Shown here one piece after another: positions 1-12,385 of a stretch of 64,000 nucleotides of DNA. The stretch comes from Paragonimus skrjabini miyazakii (taxonomy: Eukaryota > Platyhelminthes > Trematoda > Plagiorchiida > Troglotrematidae), in contig JTDE01000099.1 in the NCBI GenBank assembly GCA_014338405.1, forward strand, positions 29,811-93,810, read 5' to 3'. Made by a program: the position numbers and the translations under genes. The number at the start of each line of letters is the position of its first letter. Position 1 is the stretch's first letter. The notes beneath the pieces were generated by a model, which ran no database searches, had not been told where the DNA came from, and was given only the letters and a program-made list of their open reading frames with translations.

Positions 1-3000
1 CTCGTTCTGTTGCCATTGCCTGTTGCGTCATGGCGTGCACCAACCACTTGGGCATATGTTCAGACTGTTGTCAGTACGGTCCCTAAGAAGTAGGACTTTT
101 TAAATCTGGATTATGGTTGTCAAACAATACTTGCTGTCCAGTCCTGTGTATGCATAAGCTGTTGACTCACGCAGTTTGTCTACCCTGGAACTGATAACAG
201 TCCTTGTTTTATGTAAACCCAATCGTTGATCGTTTCTATTGTTGTTGCTATCCGCATGTCTTATGTATTCCAATCTTTTACGTTCGTGACTGAAGAAAGT
301 AAACGAAATGTTGACATCTCGCGACGTATTTCTGTCATCGTTACTGGTGAACTGGATCAAGGGAACTCTTAACTTTTAAACGGTTAATTGTTCGAAGTCA
401 CTGTGGTGCGTGCGCGTAAGAGTCGCTCAGCGACGGATGTGTGGGCGTATCATTCTGGTCACGTGCCACAGTTAGTCGGTCCCTGCATACGACCTTGTCC
501 ACACAACAGTGTCATGCACACCGGTTGGGATTTTCACTTTTTGTACCCCAGCCATGAGCCAGTTCACGATTAACTGAACCGAACTGGTTTATAAAGCATT
601 AGGTGTATTCTGTAGCCAAGGTCATTTGCAGGGAGTCATGATGTAAGTTGTAGGTGAACGCCGGTCAACACGGATGGACTTCACCCACCCGCACCAGTAA
701 CAAGTTAACTGACACTGTATTTGAATGGATTCCACCGGCTAACACGTCAAGATGAGGCTTCGTGCTTGCCTACACTGGAAGCACCAGGATCTATGTGTTA
801 GTTGTTTGACTCCGAAGCCAAACCAACAGTTCAACATACTTTGTCCTTTGGTCAGGTGACCAGGAGTTAGACAGTGTTTCTGAATAGAGTGGTGGTCAAA
901 CATGGGGTTTCTGTGAATTTGTTGGATGACGGTGCACTTTTAGTTCGATGCACTTCGCTGATCCCTCCCAGGATATGTGGGTAAACGCACCATTGTTTTC
1001 TGACAGCCTTGCCGAACTGTTTCTTCTTCAGGAAACCTGATCCACTCTAATTACCAAAAGTTTTCTTATGGTTGTGGGAGGGTTGTTTATTCTATCCTTT
1101 TTCTACTTCGAGATTTCTCCTTCGCGGGAGTCATGTTTTGAATGTTCTGTAGGTTTGAACTTCACCTGTCTACAGTTTCTTCATTAAACCCTCCTACTCA
1201 ATTTCTCCTGATGCGTCACCTTATTACGTAACATTCGAGAAACGTTTAACGACACACAGTCGCTACAAGAACTCATTCTACCCCAAAGTTTGATTACTGC
1301 CAGCGACCTAGATCCAGTGATAATTACAAACAGAATGAAGGAAGTCGTTCTGACTGCATTGTGCATTTTCAACTGTCTGTTAAAAAGTTAGATTGCAGTC
1401 ATTTCATACCACCTAATCATTGTTTAAATGATATCTCTGATGGAATGGTCTGGAAACGTTTTCCTGTACCCCTCGCGATTCCATGTACTAAAGCGTGACG
1501 TCATCGACATAAAAATGGGCAACTTTGCTACAAATGGTGCAGGCTGCATGTGCGTTGGTTGAAGAAGATGATTATTTTTGACGTTTTACGTCGGATTCAA
1601 ATGCCTTTTCATTTACAAGGTCCTCCATCTATTGAGAGAACTTATGATTAGATTGTATAAAAGGTGGATCACAAGATGGCATACCTGTTTGTATTGGAAA
1701 ACCCACATGAGAACTGAAAGCAATAGCGAACAAATGTGCACACAGATGACGATCTAATCATGAACTCGCCTTGTTGAGACTCATGTCATGGTTTGTTGTG
1801 CGTTCAATGTGAATCAAGACAGTTGATTGAAAGGTGTTGGCAACAACAAGAGAAGACACAGATCTGGTCCACTGAAATGGATGTAGCTTCCGGCCATCTG
1901 AGTTATCTGTGAAGTACATGTGATTATTAAAGCGTGATAGTAAAGGTCATGAAAAGTGCCAGCCAGATACCAGACTTCAGTCAATTGGCACTCCGTTGGA
2001 AACCTGAAAGATAGATATAGACATCATGATGTTGAACGTTTGAATGTAGATTAAAATGTTGACGGATTAAACATCGTGCTTGCTTCATTTTATGTTGGAG
2101 AAAGAGATGCTTTACTAACGCCAGCTGTGTTCTAGTTTTGACTTGATGATGGGGCTGTCCTACTCACATTATCCTTCTATTTGTCCAGTAAGGATTACAG
2201 TTTTAAGGTGGAACGTTTCCTCAAGAACACCTGTTAACTTATCATCGTCATATAAAAACAACGTTGAGTTGTGGTCACAGCGTTCTGAATGAACTTTACA
2301 TGTGTCCTCATGATAAAGATTTCTCAAGGCTACCAGAGTTGTAGGAAATAGTCCAAATTTGAAAAACGTCATTATTCTGATTCAAACGGTAAACTTTTGT
2401 ACTGGGTGAAAGTCCAACAAACCACCATGTCATTGCTGCAGGTGTGCAGGGACAGTCAATATTTTCGTTGCAATATCAATTGGTGTATTCTGATATCATA
2501 GTTAAACACGAGAAGTGGTAATCACCCAAAGTTCGGTCCTATCTAAGCCCAGTTTCATCCTCGTGCGTCTTGTGAGGTCAGCACTTGAACAAAATTCCAC
2601 GACCTGAAGTAAATTACGAACTGGCATCACCACACTGAATGGACTTTAAAACGGTCGAACAACAACCTGCTTTTAATAGTTTTGAGGGGTTGTTCCTGAC
2701 CAATTGAGAAATAAACTATACAGTACCAATGATTATTTTTGGCAAATTCAATAATTTATAAGAAACAGAACTGTGGAACACCTGGACTAAGCCTGGATTT
2801 GTACCGGCTGGAAAAACAACATGCTCAAACGCGATAATAGTTCTACCAGCTATTACTGAGTCCATGTATAAAGTTTTTCAACTGCTGGTATGGTTTTTAG
2901 TTCAGCTGGGACAGTATTTACCCTTGGTTGGAATCTCATGGAAGTCGGACTATTTGATAGCTCCTGTCGATTTAGGATAATCCACTCAGTAACTATTGAC

Positions 3001-5242
3001 CGATTATTCCAATAAAGCTGATCCAGATCGTTAGGTTGGTGGAACTGCTATCCATGTCCGGGAAAGAACGTTCGATATGAGGCAACTATAAACGAATTCA
3101 CCAATGGCCGCCAGAAAAGGGAAAATTAGTTAATTAAAACAATGGGGGTATAGATGAAGATGAAAGCTTGTCAAGCAATACCAAACCAAACCGCCTTGGC
3201 AGGTAAGCAATGACAACCTTAATAACGAACTCCGATATCATATTTGTTCACTGCACATAGCAAGTGGTGAAATGAACGCGAATTCAGGACCTAATTTCTA
3301 CAAACAAAACAAACAAGCTTTAACGAATTCAGCGTTCCACATCAAGTTAAAGAAAACGACAAACATAAGAAACAAATTTCAACATTCTCCACACTGAATT
3401 TTCACAACTGAGATTCATCTAGATATAAGTTATACTGCTTGAAGAAGTACAGATTCAATGCAACATCTTACTTCAACGAATTTCTGTGAAGTTTAGGCTT
3501 AACGGCTGCAAGTGTATTGAATTCCAAAACCGACTTCACCCTTCTATCATCAATACCCTGGTATTTGTCATTTCCTTATCACTACGGAAGGTAGATTTTC
3601 ACAATCCTCACTTCAGGTTATCAGAACTGTCAACCTGTCTTCCTAATATTGACATCAGTGTACTTGTCTCCATTCACTGCAACAATCTGTTTCGGAAGTA
3701 CACAAGAAAACCGTCAGATATAACCACAATTGAATACGCCAGTAAATGGATAATCCATTTTGGTTCTATTCATTCCGGTGACAACTAGTTTTTGACAATA
3801 TGTTTTAGCTGACGTTCTTTCTTCGTCGAAACTTATATTCATCTAATCGTTGTTTCGAAATTAACGTCCAAATTGTTGAACATTTATATTTGTTTGTCAA
3901 CAAACTTGGTATTGTATTATTATTTCCTTTTAGGGAATACTTGTTTATCTCATTGCTGAGGTTATCAGGTGAACTTAGGTTGTAATTTGGGGTCGTTCCC
4001 TCAGTTTTAAAACCTGTACTTCATTCGTAGTAAATAGTTCTTTTCCATATAAGGCTATAATTTGCCTCAAGGTGATCGTTTGCATTCGTTGTTGGCTTCC
4101 GTTTCTGTTTAAGTGAACGTCTTTACTTTATCACATATATGACTGGATCACAAACAATTGCGAGGCGTTCTAATTTACCTGTAACCCATTTCCATTGTTT
4201 ACGATGAAATCTTTTACACTTACATGACGCTGATATAAACATAACCTTAAGAATATAGTGAGGTTACAGACAAGTTAAGTCCTCACGCGATCCTTGTTGC
4301 ATGGGGTGAAATGATATCTGTTCGTCATATATGTAAAACCCTACAATCTGGCCCAAGCTAGCTTCAATATTGCCCGGCACAATGCAGGTCAAGCATATGT
4401 TTCGATCGAATTATGCAGGAATTGATAGTAGACTTGTTGCATTTTCGTGTAGATCGCTGGAATGCACCCCGTTTATGTATATATATATATACACTGTTGT
4501 GCACTTTTAGGGGAAACCTTAGATCGTATAACACTTGAGGATACATGCCAAGGTATGCAAGGTAGAAGCCTTCACAGAATACTATGAAAAATTCAAGAGA
4601 AGCTTTGGCAAAGACAAAATGACATTAATTCCTTGTTCTTCTTTCTAACACTATCTCGGTAGTGCTGAAAATGGACTCAGTCTTTTAAACAGCCATTCAT
4701 CCTCGCATGCAGATTTGCGAATAACTTGGCTATCTCTTGTATTCTCCATACAGAAGACTGCCATTCTTTATTACTGTATTCCTGGTCTGGGGATGATCAC
4801 AGTATAAGTTCAGATTACAATACCATACAAATATCTTGAAAATGTTTTTTTAAACACCTCCACTGTACTTGCTTTAATGAGCTGGCTGAACGTATGGTTA
4901 TACACATTTGCAACTAGGTTATACAGATCTATGGACCAAAGATGTATCTTTCCACAAACAATGTTCATGGAGCGCGAAGTTAGCAGACGTATTCTTACAC
5001 AATGATACGTGCAAAAATGACCATGGACAATATATCATACATAACATAATCATGCTGATAGATACATACGTAATGAGTAGCATCAGTTTGATTCCAAATG
5101 TTAAATCTAATTTAGCTTACATTGAAATTGAAAATTTATTCGATAATTTGATCACGAACGTTAGGGTTTGAAACTGTAAGGACGAAAGTGTTAAGTGAAG
5201 ATAACACGATAGTGAAGGTCTAGTTAGAACTTCATAACTAAC
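1..5242. other. No recognised gene or repeat
   Basis: No open frame here exceeds about 100 codons and none resembles a family I know. The only simple repeat is a short (TA)n run near 4477-4492. This is consistent with intron or intergenic DNA. Confidence 0.6.
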
Positions 5243-5417
5243 TTCGTCTCCAGAGATTTCGTAACCACCTTTTCCATCGTCTGATGGTTTGGTGTCAAGT
5301 AGGGTAACAAGAAAATCCCTGGTGAATAAATTATCTTTGGGAAAGATCCGAAATACAGAATTCACTGTTATCTCAACATTTTGGTTAGAAACTATTGCTT
5401 CTTCACAACTCCACCAA
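5243..5417 (-). CDS. Candidate internal exon, protein unknown
   Basis: On the minus strand a long pyrimidine tract (CCTTTTTTCCTCAGTGTGCTCAG) precedes an open frame that starts at 5417. It reads through residues such as NVEITVNSVFRIFP and then DTKPSDDGKGGYEISGDE, and a plausible donor (GAA before GTTAGT) lies just after 5243. The composition (acidic and aliphatic residues, few Cys) looks like coding sequence rather than noise. The frame stays open beyond the donor, so the 3' edge is uncertain. I do not recognise the protein. The candidate minus-strand exon at 25980-26169 could belong to the same long-intron gene, but nothing links them directly. Chance openness of AT-rich DNA remains possible. 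Confidence 0.33.
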
Positions 5418-8282
5418 CTGAGCACACTGAGGAAAAAGGTGTGACATCTCAAATGTTTCAAATCACCCTCGACCTCATTTACCTTGATCAATGAAAGAAC
5501 GGAACATTACTCAGACGTACACCTGTGGTTGTGTCTACACCAATGTCACGAACGTAGACGTCAAGGGTTTAACCAGGGTTGATGATTTTGATTTCGACAG
5601 CATCGCGGAATTTTCACTTCATTTGAGCCGAAGAGATGGTAAGTAGTGTTAGCCGTAGGCATCCATATTATTGCGGGACTAACGAAAACTATTCCATTAA
5701 CGGCAGAAAACTGGAGGTAATAAATGTCTTAAAACTGATACAATAGGTACAGTGTGAAAGGGGTACCTGTTTACAGAGTGAATTGAAGAAGCTATACCGA
5801 GGCGGATGTTTGCTTTTTCACTCGAACGAATGAGTAGACCAGTGCCATCAAAACATGCAAAAATTTACACCGGAATCCAGCAAAAGTAATTTGTTAGGCG
5901 TTTCATCTGAGGACGTCCGCAGGGGGAGAAAATATTGACTTACTTTGAATGCTGCCATCCTCCAACAGCGTCTGATATCTTGCCCATGAAATTGGAATAG
6001 TGTGCAACTCGACGGCAACATGATAACAACGACATAAATATGTAGCAAAATACCACACTGCGCGGTAACACTGTATCTTTCCCCCACAAACTGGAATTAC
6101 TGGCCTCAAGTTTAAGCTTGAGCAAACAAGATGTTTTTTTGGGATAGCTAATCTAATGTGGGGGCCAAGATGTAAAACATTTTGTTGTGACCTCCACCGT
6201 GTTCCCACTTCCTCGTGCAACGCCATTATACGGGTATACGGTTAGTACCAACCTCGACATATTCTAGATGATTAGCCGATAGGTTAAACTCTCAAAGGTC
6301 ACTTCTGAACATTCACTAAGTACAGTCATCACTGAAGGCTTTGTCGATTGGTTATCAGCCAACCAGTGAGATGAATTATTCATCCTGTCGGACTCATATG
6401 ACTCCATTTTAATTCGTGTCGAAGAACGTTGAACATCTACTCTGATCCTATATCAATTTCATTCACAGTCGAATAGGGCTTGCACGTCCAGTCTACGTGT
6501 TTTTGTCTGTCGAGAGTCGTTGTAGCATAATGCTCCCATCATACATGGGTGGGAATAAACAGAACACAGAACTGAGTTATGACTAAATGAGCATTAATTG
6601 AAGGGATAATCACAATTCCGCCTTAGGCTTTATTTACTGAATGCCGACTAAATCACATTCCTTGTAGAATGTTAAAATACCATTATTAGGCGAGAGATAA
6701 GAAGCTTGTTGTCAAGGTTCAAACAACGTAGTCAGAGATAAAATTTATATTGCATTATGTCGAGTATTATTTGTAACCGCAAATTTGTTTACCAATGACT
6801 GTCTTGGCAACACAGGTTACATTCAGATAATAACCTCAGAAGATTGTCATAAACGTTCTGCGATTAGGCTTGTATATCATGAGATGTAATATCATCTTAA
6901 ATGAAAAGAGTCCATAAGAAGGTCATTGCAAAACTATGTCACCATTAGTATGAAATGGAAATTCCTCTAAAATGTGAGAATCTTCCAATTCAATCTGACG
7001 TGATTGTGATGTACGGCATCGTAGGGAAGATGACTTGGGCCACTTTCTCTTAGCCGAATGTCGATGTAGACAATAACATCGCATCAATGAGTTGATGATC
7101 ATAATGTTCGAAGTCTAAACTATTTCTGGTATTCAGTGACATATGATTCTAAACCTGTGTTGTTTGTGTACTGAAATGTAAATAAGACATTTATCTGGCC
7201 TACATTCTTTGTTGACATGACAGTCAACTAGCGTAAGATGCAATCCGCATAACTAGATGCACCAGATGGTCCGCTGCTTAACACCAGAATGGTAGTTGTG
7301 ACCATGAACAGTGACTCACATTGTCTAGTGTTGTGGACATTGGGAGAAATGGCAACTAGGCAGGTCCATCGGTGTGACCATTATTGTTAAATGGGTGGAT
7401 TGTCTGTAACAGGAGAATATTAAATAACCGGGGCAGTCGAAATTGTTTAGAAAGAGTATTGTGAAAGTATGCTAACGATTTCATTAAAACAAGAAGGCTT
7501 TTTCTCTCAGGTACGCTACAACATTTCATTATTCACCACTAGCCAACATTGGTTTTCTTAATCAAATGAAAGGTGTACAACATTTCTCAATACAGATCTC
7601 GAAAACAAATGATATAATCTGTTCGGGTACGTTATCCCACTTTATTTGTAGACTAGTCTCTGGAAAGTTGGATTCGTCTCATCAGGGTATGATCAACGAT
7701 TGTCTACGCTCAATTGTTAGGGTTAGGGAACAGTTTTAATTGTGGATAGCGCTTAATTAAGTAAACAGTCTGTCTGGCTTGTTCATTATGTCCAGAGCAA
7801 ATAAATCCACATGCTCGAAGTGTTTTGTCTACTTGGATACAAAACAAACATGGAACTTGTTCGTAGTCTTGTGTGCACACAGACCTAACGTCTTAATAAA
7901 CTGTGTCCACCAGTGATTGTAGAATCAAATGAAAGAGTTTTCCAGACAGTTATAGAACGTCAAGGTCTGTGATACAACTGATCGTGCTCGTGTTTCAGTT
8001 TCACACTGCTTCAATTCTACTTTACCTCCAAAGGTCTACAATGCTACCGGCGATGCTTACAATCAGTGTTCTCTCTTAGGCAATCACAATGTGATCACTG
8101 TTCGGTGCCATTTAAATTATTTGACATGTACAGTGAAATTCAACTGGTGCAATTAACCCAAACTATCTACAACTATGTTGTATAATGACCGCTTTGTTTA
8201 ACGGGTTTACTCCAGTGAGGGACAAGAAATTAAACTGCTGTTTCTCAGAACCAATTGATGAAGTAAACACGGTCAGCAATTT
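5418..8282. other. No recognised gene or repeat
   Basis: Short overlapping open frames on the minus strand at 5848-6226 have no recognisable domain, and their mutual overlap argues against coding. No tandem or inverted structure was seen. Confidence 0.5.
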
Positions 8283-8341
8283 AAATAGTTAGAAGAGGTC
8301 CACTGGTGAAATACCCGAACTTTGGCTGGATTCGAACCAGC
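8283..8341 (-). repeat. tRNA-like SINE fragment, left arm of inverted pair
   Basis: Read on the minus strand, this begins with a B-box-like GCTGGTTCGAATCCAGCC and continues into a tail that shares CCTCTTCTAA and following A/T-rich bases with the plus-strand sequence at 8491-8567. The two copies are head to head, about 150 bp apart. The tRNA resemblance is limited to the B-box/T-arm, and no acceptor stem closes. It is therefore a retroposon derivative rather than a functional tRNA gene. Confidence 0.55.
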
Positions 8342-8432
8342 AACAACGCTCATCAGTGGCGTTGGTTGATTCCAGCGTGAACTGATCAAGAAATCCTGCT
8401 TTGGAAGTCGATCGGCTGGATCATTTGGTAAT

Positions 8433-8567
8433 GTGGCTTCGTAGTTCAGCTGGTAAAGCATTTGCTGCGTTTGGGCATGTCGTTTCTGCCGCTGGTTCGA
8501 ATTCAGCCAAAATCCAGATTTTTTGCATTTGTGTCTCTTCTAAATTATCAAACCTGCCAAACTGCTT
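8433..8567 (+). repeat. tRNA-like SINE, right arm of inverted pair
   Basis: The head has an A-box-like TAGTTCAGCTGGTAAAGCA near 8440-8460 and a B-box GGTTCGAATTC near 8493-8503, spaced as in a tRNA-type RNA polymerase III promoter. A T-arm of five pairs can be drawn around the B box, but the 3' bases do not pair with the 5' bases as an acceptor stem. The downstream tail matches the inverted copy at 8283-8341. Inference: tRNA-derived SINE. It is distinct from the ribozyme-SINE family found elsewhere in the window. Confidence 0.6.
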
Positions 8568-10905
8568 ATCAGTACTTCAACGTAAATATTCATCTGACAA
8601 ACTTAAGTCATATTCTTTTTAAATCAGTTTACCATCTCCTCCACTTTTGTCTTATATCTGAAGTCATCGGGTACAGATGACCGTAAGGATTCGAATCTGC
8701 AAACGTTGTGTTGTCCACCTTGATCCAGGGAGGATCGTCAACCACGCTAGTTAATGTTAAGCCTTGTTTACATTTGGATTGTGGGTTGATTCGTTTATTT
8801 CTACAGCAACCTTCTGATCCTGTTTACTTTACAATTTATATTCGCAACATAACTTTTTCTCGTTACTTTCTGTGTTGCGTATAAACAGGGCCTTCTCATA
8901 CCACACATAATCTCCCTATATGATACATTTTCGCTAAAGCGTGCAGTGCACGACATCGGTTAATTAGCATTTGGGTGAAGCACATTGAAATGACGGATAG
9001 AATATGCCTTCGTCAACTTCAGTATACGGAAAGTTAGGCGGATTGTGGCTGCAGAAGAATGCTACATCCTTTGTGGGAAATTATCTGCTGAGTAGATCCA
9101 GTTGTTAATCGGCCCAAAAATGAAAACAAACGCAGCATAATATGACACACATGGGTGATTGAGTAAGACCATTACACTGTAAATATTAGAAACATGCGTA
9201 CGACCAATCGTTAGTAAGGCGCATTTTGTCATTCAGATCCGATTCAATTGAGAGTAGTTCTAACTACGGCCGGATTTCAACCAACGACAAGAATGTTATA
9301 CCATTAAACAGCGTTGTTCCTAAGAGTTAAGCTCGGAAACTCTATCGGTTAGGTTTGATGTTCTAAACGGCTCAGATAAATGAGTCAAATCCGACCGAAG
9401 TTCAACTTTATCGCATTGGTCTACTCCTTAATCAATACACAAAGATATGTACCCCAATCTAGTAGATCTACGCAATATAGGAATTAAAAAAGGAAAGAAC
9501 TAAAAAAATTCATAAAAGTTACAAGGTTTTGTGACAAACGTACCATTGAATTCGGATCTAAAATATCTCTGACAACTCATCGAACTTTCTACGAGAATCC
9601 TCTTTGGAATCTCACCTAGCACGCGGCAGAACTGGTCTCTGTGAGACAGTTACAAATTAGGACCTTTCCAACTGCACAATAATTCCGTCAGGCTTTCAAA
9701 AATTCGACGGTTTAATGAGACCATGTTCCGGAGGTAAACGGAGTGCACTGCTTTGAACAATGCAATGCTTCTTCGTATGACACCCCACGTGTCCCTCACC
9801 TGTTTCCATTTTTATGTGCTCTGTTCAGCCTTGGAAAGAATAACTGTGACGAACGACTCAGATTCCAGGATGGTCAAGTTTATTCTTAACTCAAGGTTAC
9901 CGGTGGTTTTACTGGGGATGAACGTGGTACAGCAGCGTAGTTAGCCGTTTGTAAATCTCTTGTTTATATTCAGTTGCGAACTTCCTTCACACGATGCACA
10001 CGTTGACTGATACGCTTGTTTTGCGTTCCGTCAGCCTGCAGTATCTCTCATTACCAGCACCTAACGAATCCCCAGTTGGGCTAAAAATTACATTTTATTG
10101 ATGACTATCATCCTTTCGTGTTACTCTCGTTTGAAATTAGCTAGAACATCTCTCATTCTGTGTAGCGTGTTGATCTGCTATACATGTTGCGCGTATAATT
10201 ACATGGTCAAGGCATGTTGCACCTATCTACTAAATAATTACGAACAAGCAAATCACACGCTCACTCCAGTACATTACACAACAATGGTTTGGTTTGTAAG
10301 TTTAGAACGACTTGTCAGCATGCGATATTCAATTAGACTTCCTGGTATGTGTTATTGATGACGGTGGTTTTGAACGTCAGACAAAATGACATTGTTTGAA
10401 GAACAATTGACTGTGCAACGTACATTGACGTTTTTTGTCGGAGGTGGTTACTATGGACCTTATGTGGCTTCAGACGTGTTTCATTATACCGGTTGCTCAT
10501 TGGCTTGTTTTCATTTACGTCATTTCACCACAGCATTAAAATTTCGGATGTTAGAGTGTTATGCAGAAATTAGTTAGTAGAGGCAGGCTACCGAATCCGT
10601 AATGATCTAAGGTTGTGATCAGTCCATCACCAGGTTAGCTGAAAGTCTCTAGATTCGTCATGGGAACCATAGTAATTGACATTGTGTGAGCCGTGAGCCA
10701 TGATTCAGTAGTGCAGTGGATAATGTAGGGGGGGGGGCGTGTGATGGGTGATGAGTTACAGCACCCAAGCGGATGTCTTGCCAGGGCACCATCCATTTCA
10801 CTTGTAGTAGTCAGTATGCAATTTTCACTTATGTCAGAATAACTCACCATGAAATTCCTATGTGTGGGCTGAGATGGCCAAACATGGGATGATTTCTTCA
10901 GGTTG
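8568..10905. other. No recognised gene; weak tRNA-like traces and a G10 run
   Basis: A weak minus-strand tRNA-like trace (A-box-like TTTAATGGTATAAC and B-box-like GGTTGAAATCC) sits near 9260-9325. A run of ten G lies at 10728-10737, about 170 bp before the first gap. The short open frames at 10098-10358 and 10386-10577 show no domain. Confidence 0.45.
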
Positions 10906-11666
10906 NNNNNNNNNNNNNNNNNNNNNNNNNNNNNNNNNNNNNNNNNNNNNNNNNNNNNNNNNNNNNNNNNNNNNNNNNNNNNNNNNNNNNNNNNNNNNNN
11001 NNNNNNNNNNNNNNNNNNNNNNNNNNNNNNNNNNNNNNNNNNNNNNNNNNNNNNNNNNNNNNNNNNNNNNNNNNNNNNNNNNNNNNNNNNNNNNNNNNNN
11101 NNNNNNNNNNNNNNNNNNNNNNNNNNNNNNNNNNNNNNNNNNNNNNNNNNNNNNNNNNNNNNNNNNNNNNNNNNNNNNNNNNNNNNNNNNNNNNNNNNNN
11201 NNNNNNNNNNNNNNNNNNNNNNNNNNNNNNNNNNNNNNNNNNNNNNNNNNNNNNNNNNNNNNNNNNNNNNNNNNNNNNNNNNNNNNNNNNNNNNNNNNNN
11301 NNNNNNNNNNNNNNNNNNNNNNNNNNNNNNNNNNNNNNNNNNNNNNNNNNNNNNNNNNNNNNNNNNNNNNNNNNNNNNNNNNNNNNNNNNNNNNNNNNNN
11401 NNNNNNNNNNNNNNNNNNNNNNNNNNNNNNNNNNNNNNNNNNNNNNNNNNNNNNNNNNNNNNNNNNNNNNNNNNNNNNNNNNNNNNNNNNNNNNNNNNNN
11501 NNNNNNNNNNNNNNNNNNNNNNNNNNNNNNNNNNNNNNNNNNNNNNNNNNNNNNNNNNNNNNNNNNNNNNNNNNNNNNNNNNNNNNNNNNNNNNNNNNNN
11601 NNNNNNNNNNNNNNNNNNNNNNNNNNNNNNNNNNNNNNNNNNNNNNNNNNNNNNNNNNNNNNNNNN
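10906..11666. other. Assembly gap (761 N)
   Basis: An unbroken run of N. Any open frame drawn through it is meaningless. Confidence 0.99.
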
Positions 11667-12038
11667 GTTAAATGCTACTGTTTCCTCTGCCTACATGTTA
11701 TGTACAATTAATTTCTGATTAAGAAAACCAGTAGATACATATGAGTACTGCGGTCGTAGAGACGTATCTCAGCGCGTTAGATGTTAATTCCTACAAAAGG
11801 CTAATCCTAGATACTGGCTTTCCAAAGTAACCTGGGGTTGAGTTTCATTTGGATAGGTGGATATATTGGCTACCTCAACTCAACAGAATCGGCATCACTA
11901 ATTTTTATGTCTATCGCATTCAAAGTGATCAATAAAACTAGCTCCAGTAGATTTTTGTGGCATTTATTTAAGATTTTGGTAATATAGCTTGCTTGTGTGA
12001 GTGACAATCCCCTTTCGGAAGTAAGGATGTCATTCTAG

Positions 12039-12385
12039 GCATGGATATCTCTTCTGACAACTTAGAAACTGTTCGAACCGCATCTACAACCGTTCAAAAC
12101 AATAAAGATTTCATTTTATTCAATAATCACATTAACTCGGTTACACCGCTTGTGTTGCTATATCGAACTAACATGGTTTGTGTCCAGTTCTGTTATCAGT
12201 CGTTCAACGTAGATCCTTCTAACTCAGAGGTTGCACTGTGTTTGGACCAAATAAATAGACATTTAAATTGTGAACGAAGAATTAGTCGTCATTTCTCATT
12301 TAGTGTGCACGCGTTCTCAATAGAAGAGAATCAAAATTCGGCGGTGTTTTCATACATTAGGCCAATTGTAGATAAGAAAAAAACC
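12039..12385 (+). CDS. Possible exon or decayed coding stretch, protein unknown
   Basis: A 156-codon open frame, one of the longest in the window outside the transposon, starts at an ATG at 12041. An AG (TCATTCTAG) immediately precedes it and a strong donor (ACC before GTAAGA) follows at 12386. The translation contains stretches such as DPSNSEVALCLDQINRHLN and SIEENQNSAVFSYIRP that look protein-like. The acceptor has a poor pyrimidine tract and the frame runs 126 bases past the donor. I recognise no domain. It lies on the same strand as the better candidate at 17168-17371. Confidence 0.27.

Noticed and set aside
5900..5945. CTGAGGACGTCC then GGGGGAGAAAA, possible hammerhead
   Set aside because: Only a partial stem II, no stem I or III, and no repeat context.
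8350..8395. Minus-strand CTGATGAGC followed by TTCGAATCC near a SINE head, resembling a hammerhead core
   Set aside because: The GAA belongs to the tRNA B box, stem II does not form and stem III is lacking; coincidence is likelier.
10862..11718. Long open frames of about 270 codons across the first N run
   Set aside because: They consist almost entirely of N; same for the frames over 48652-49647.
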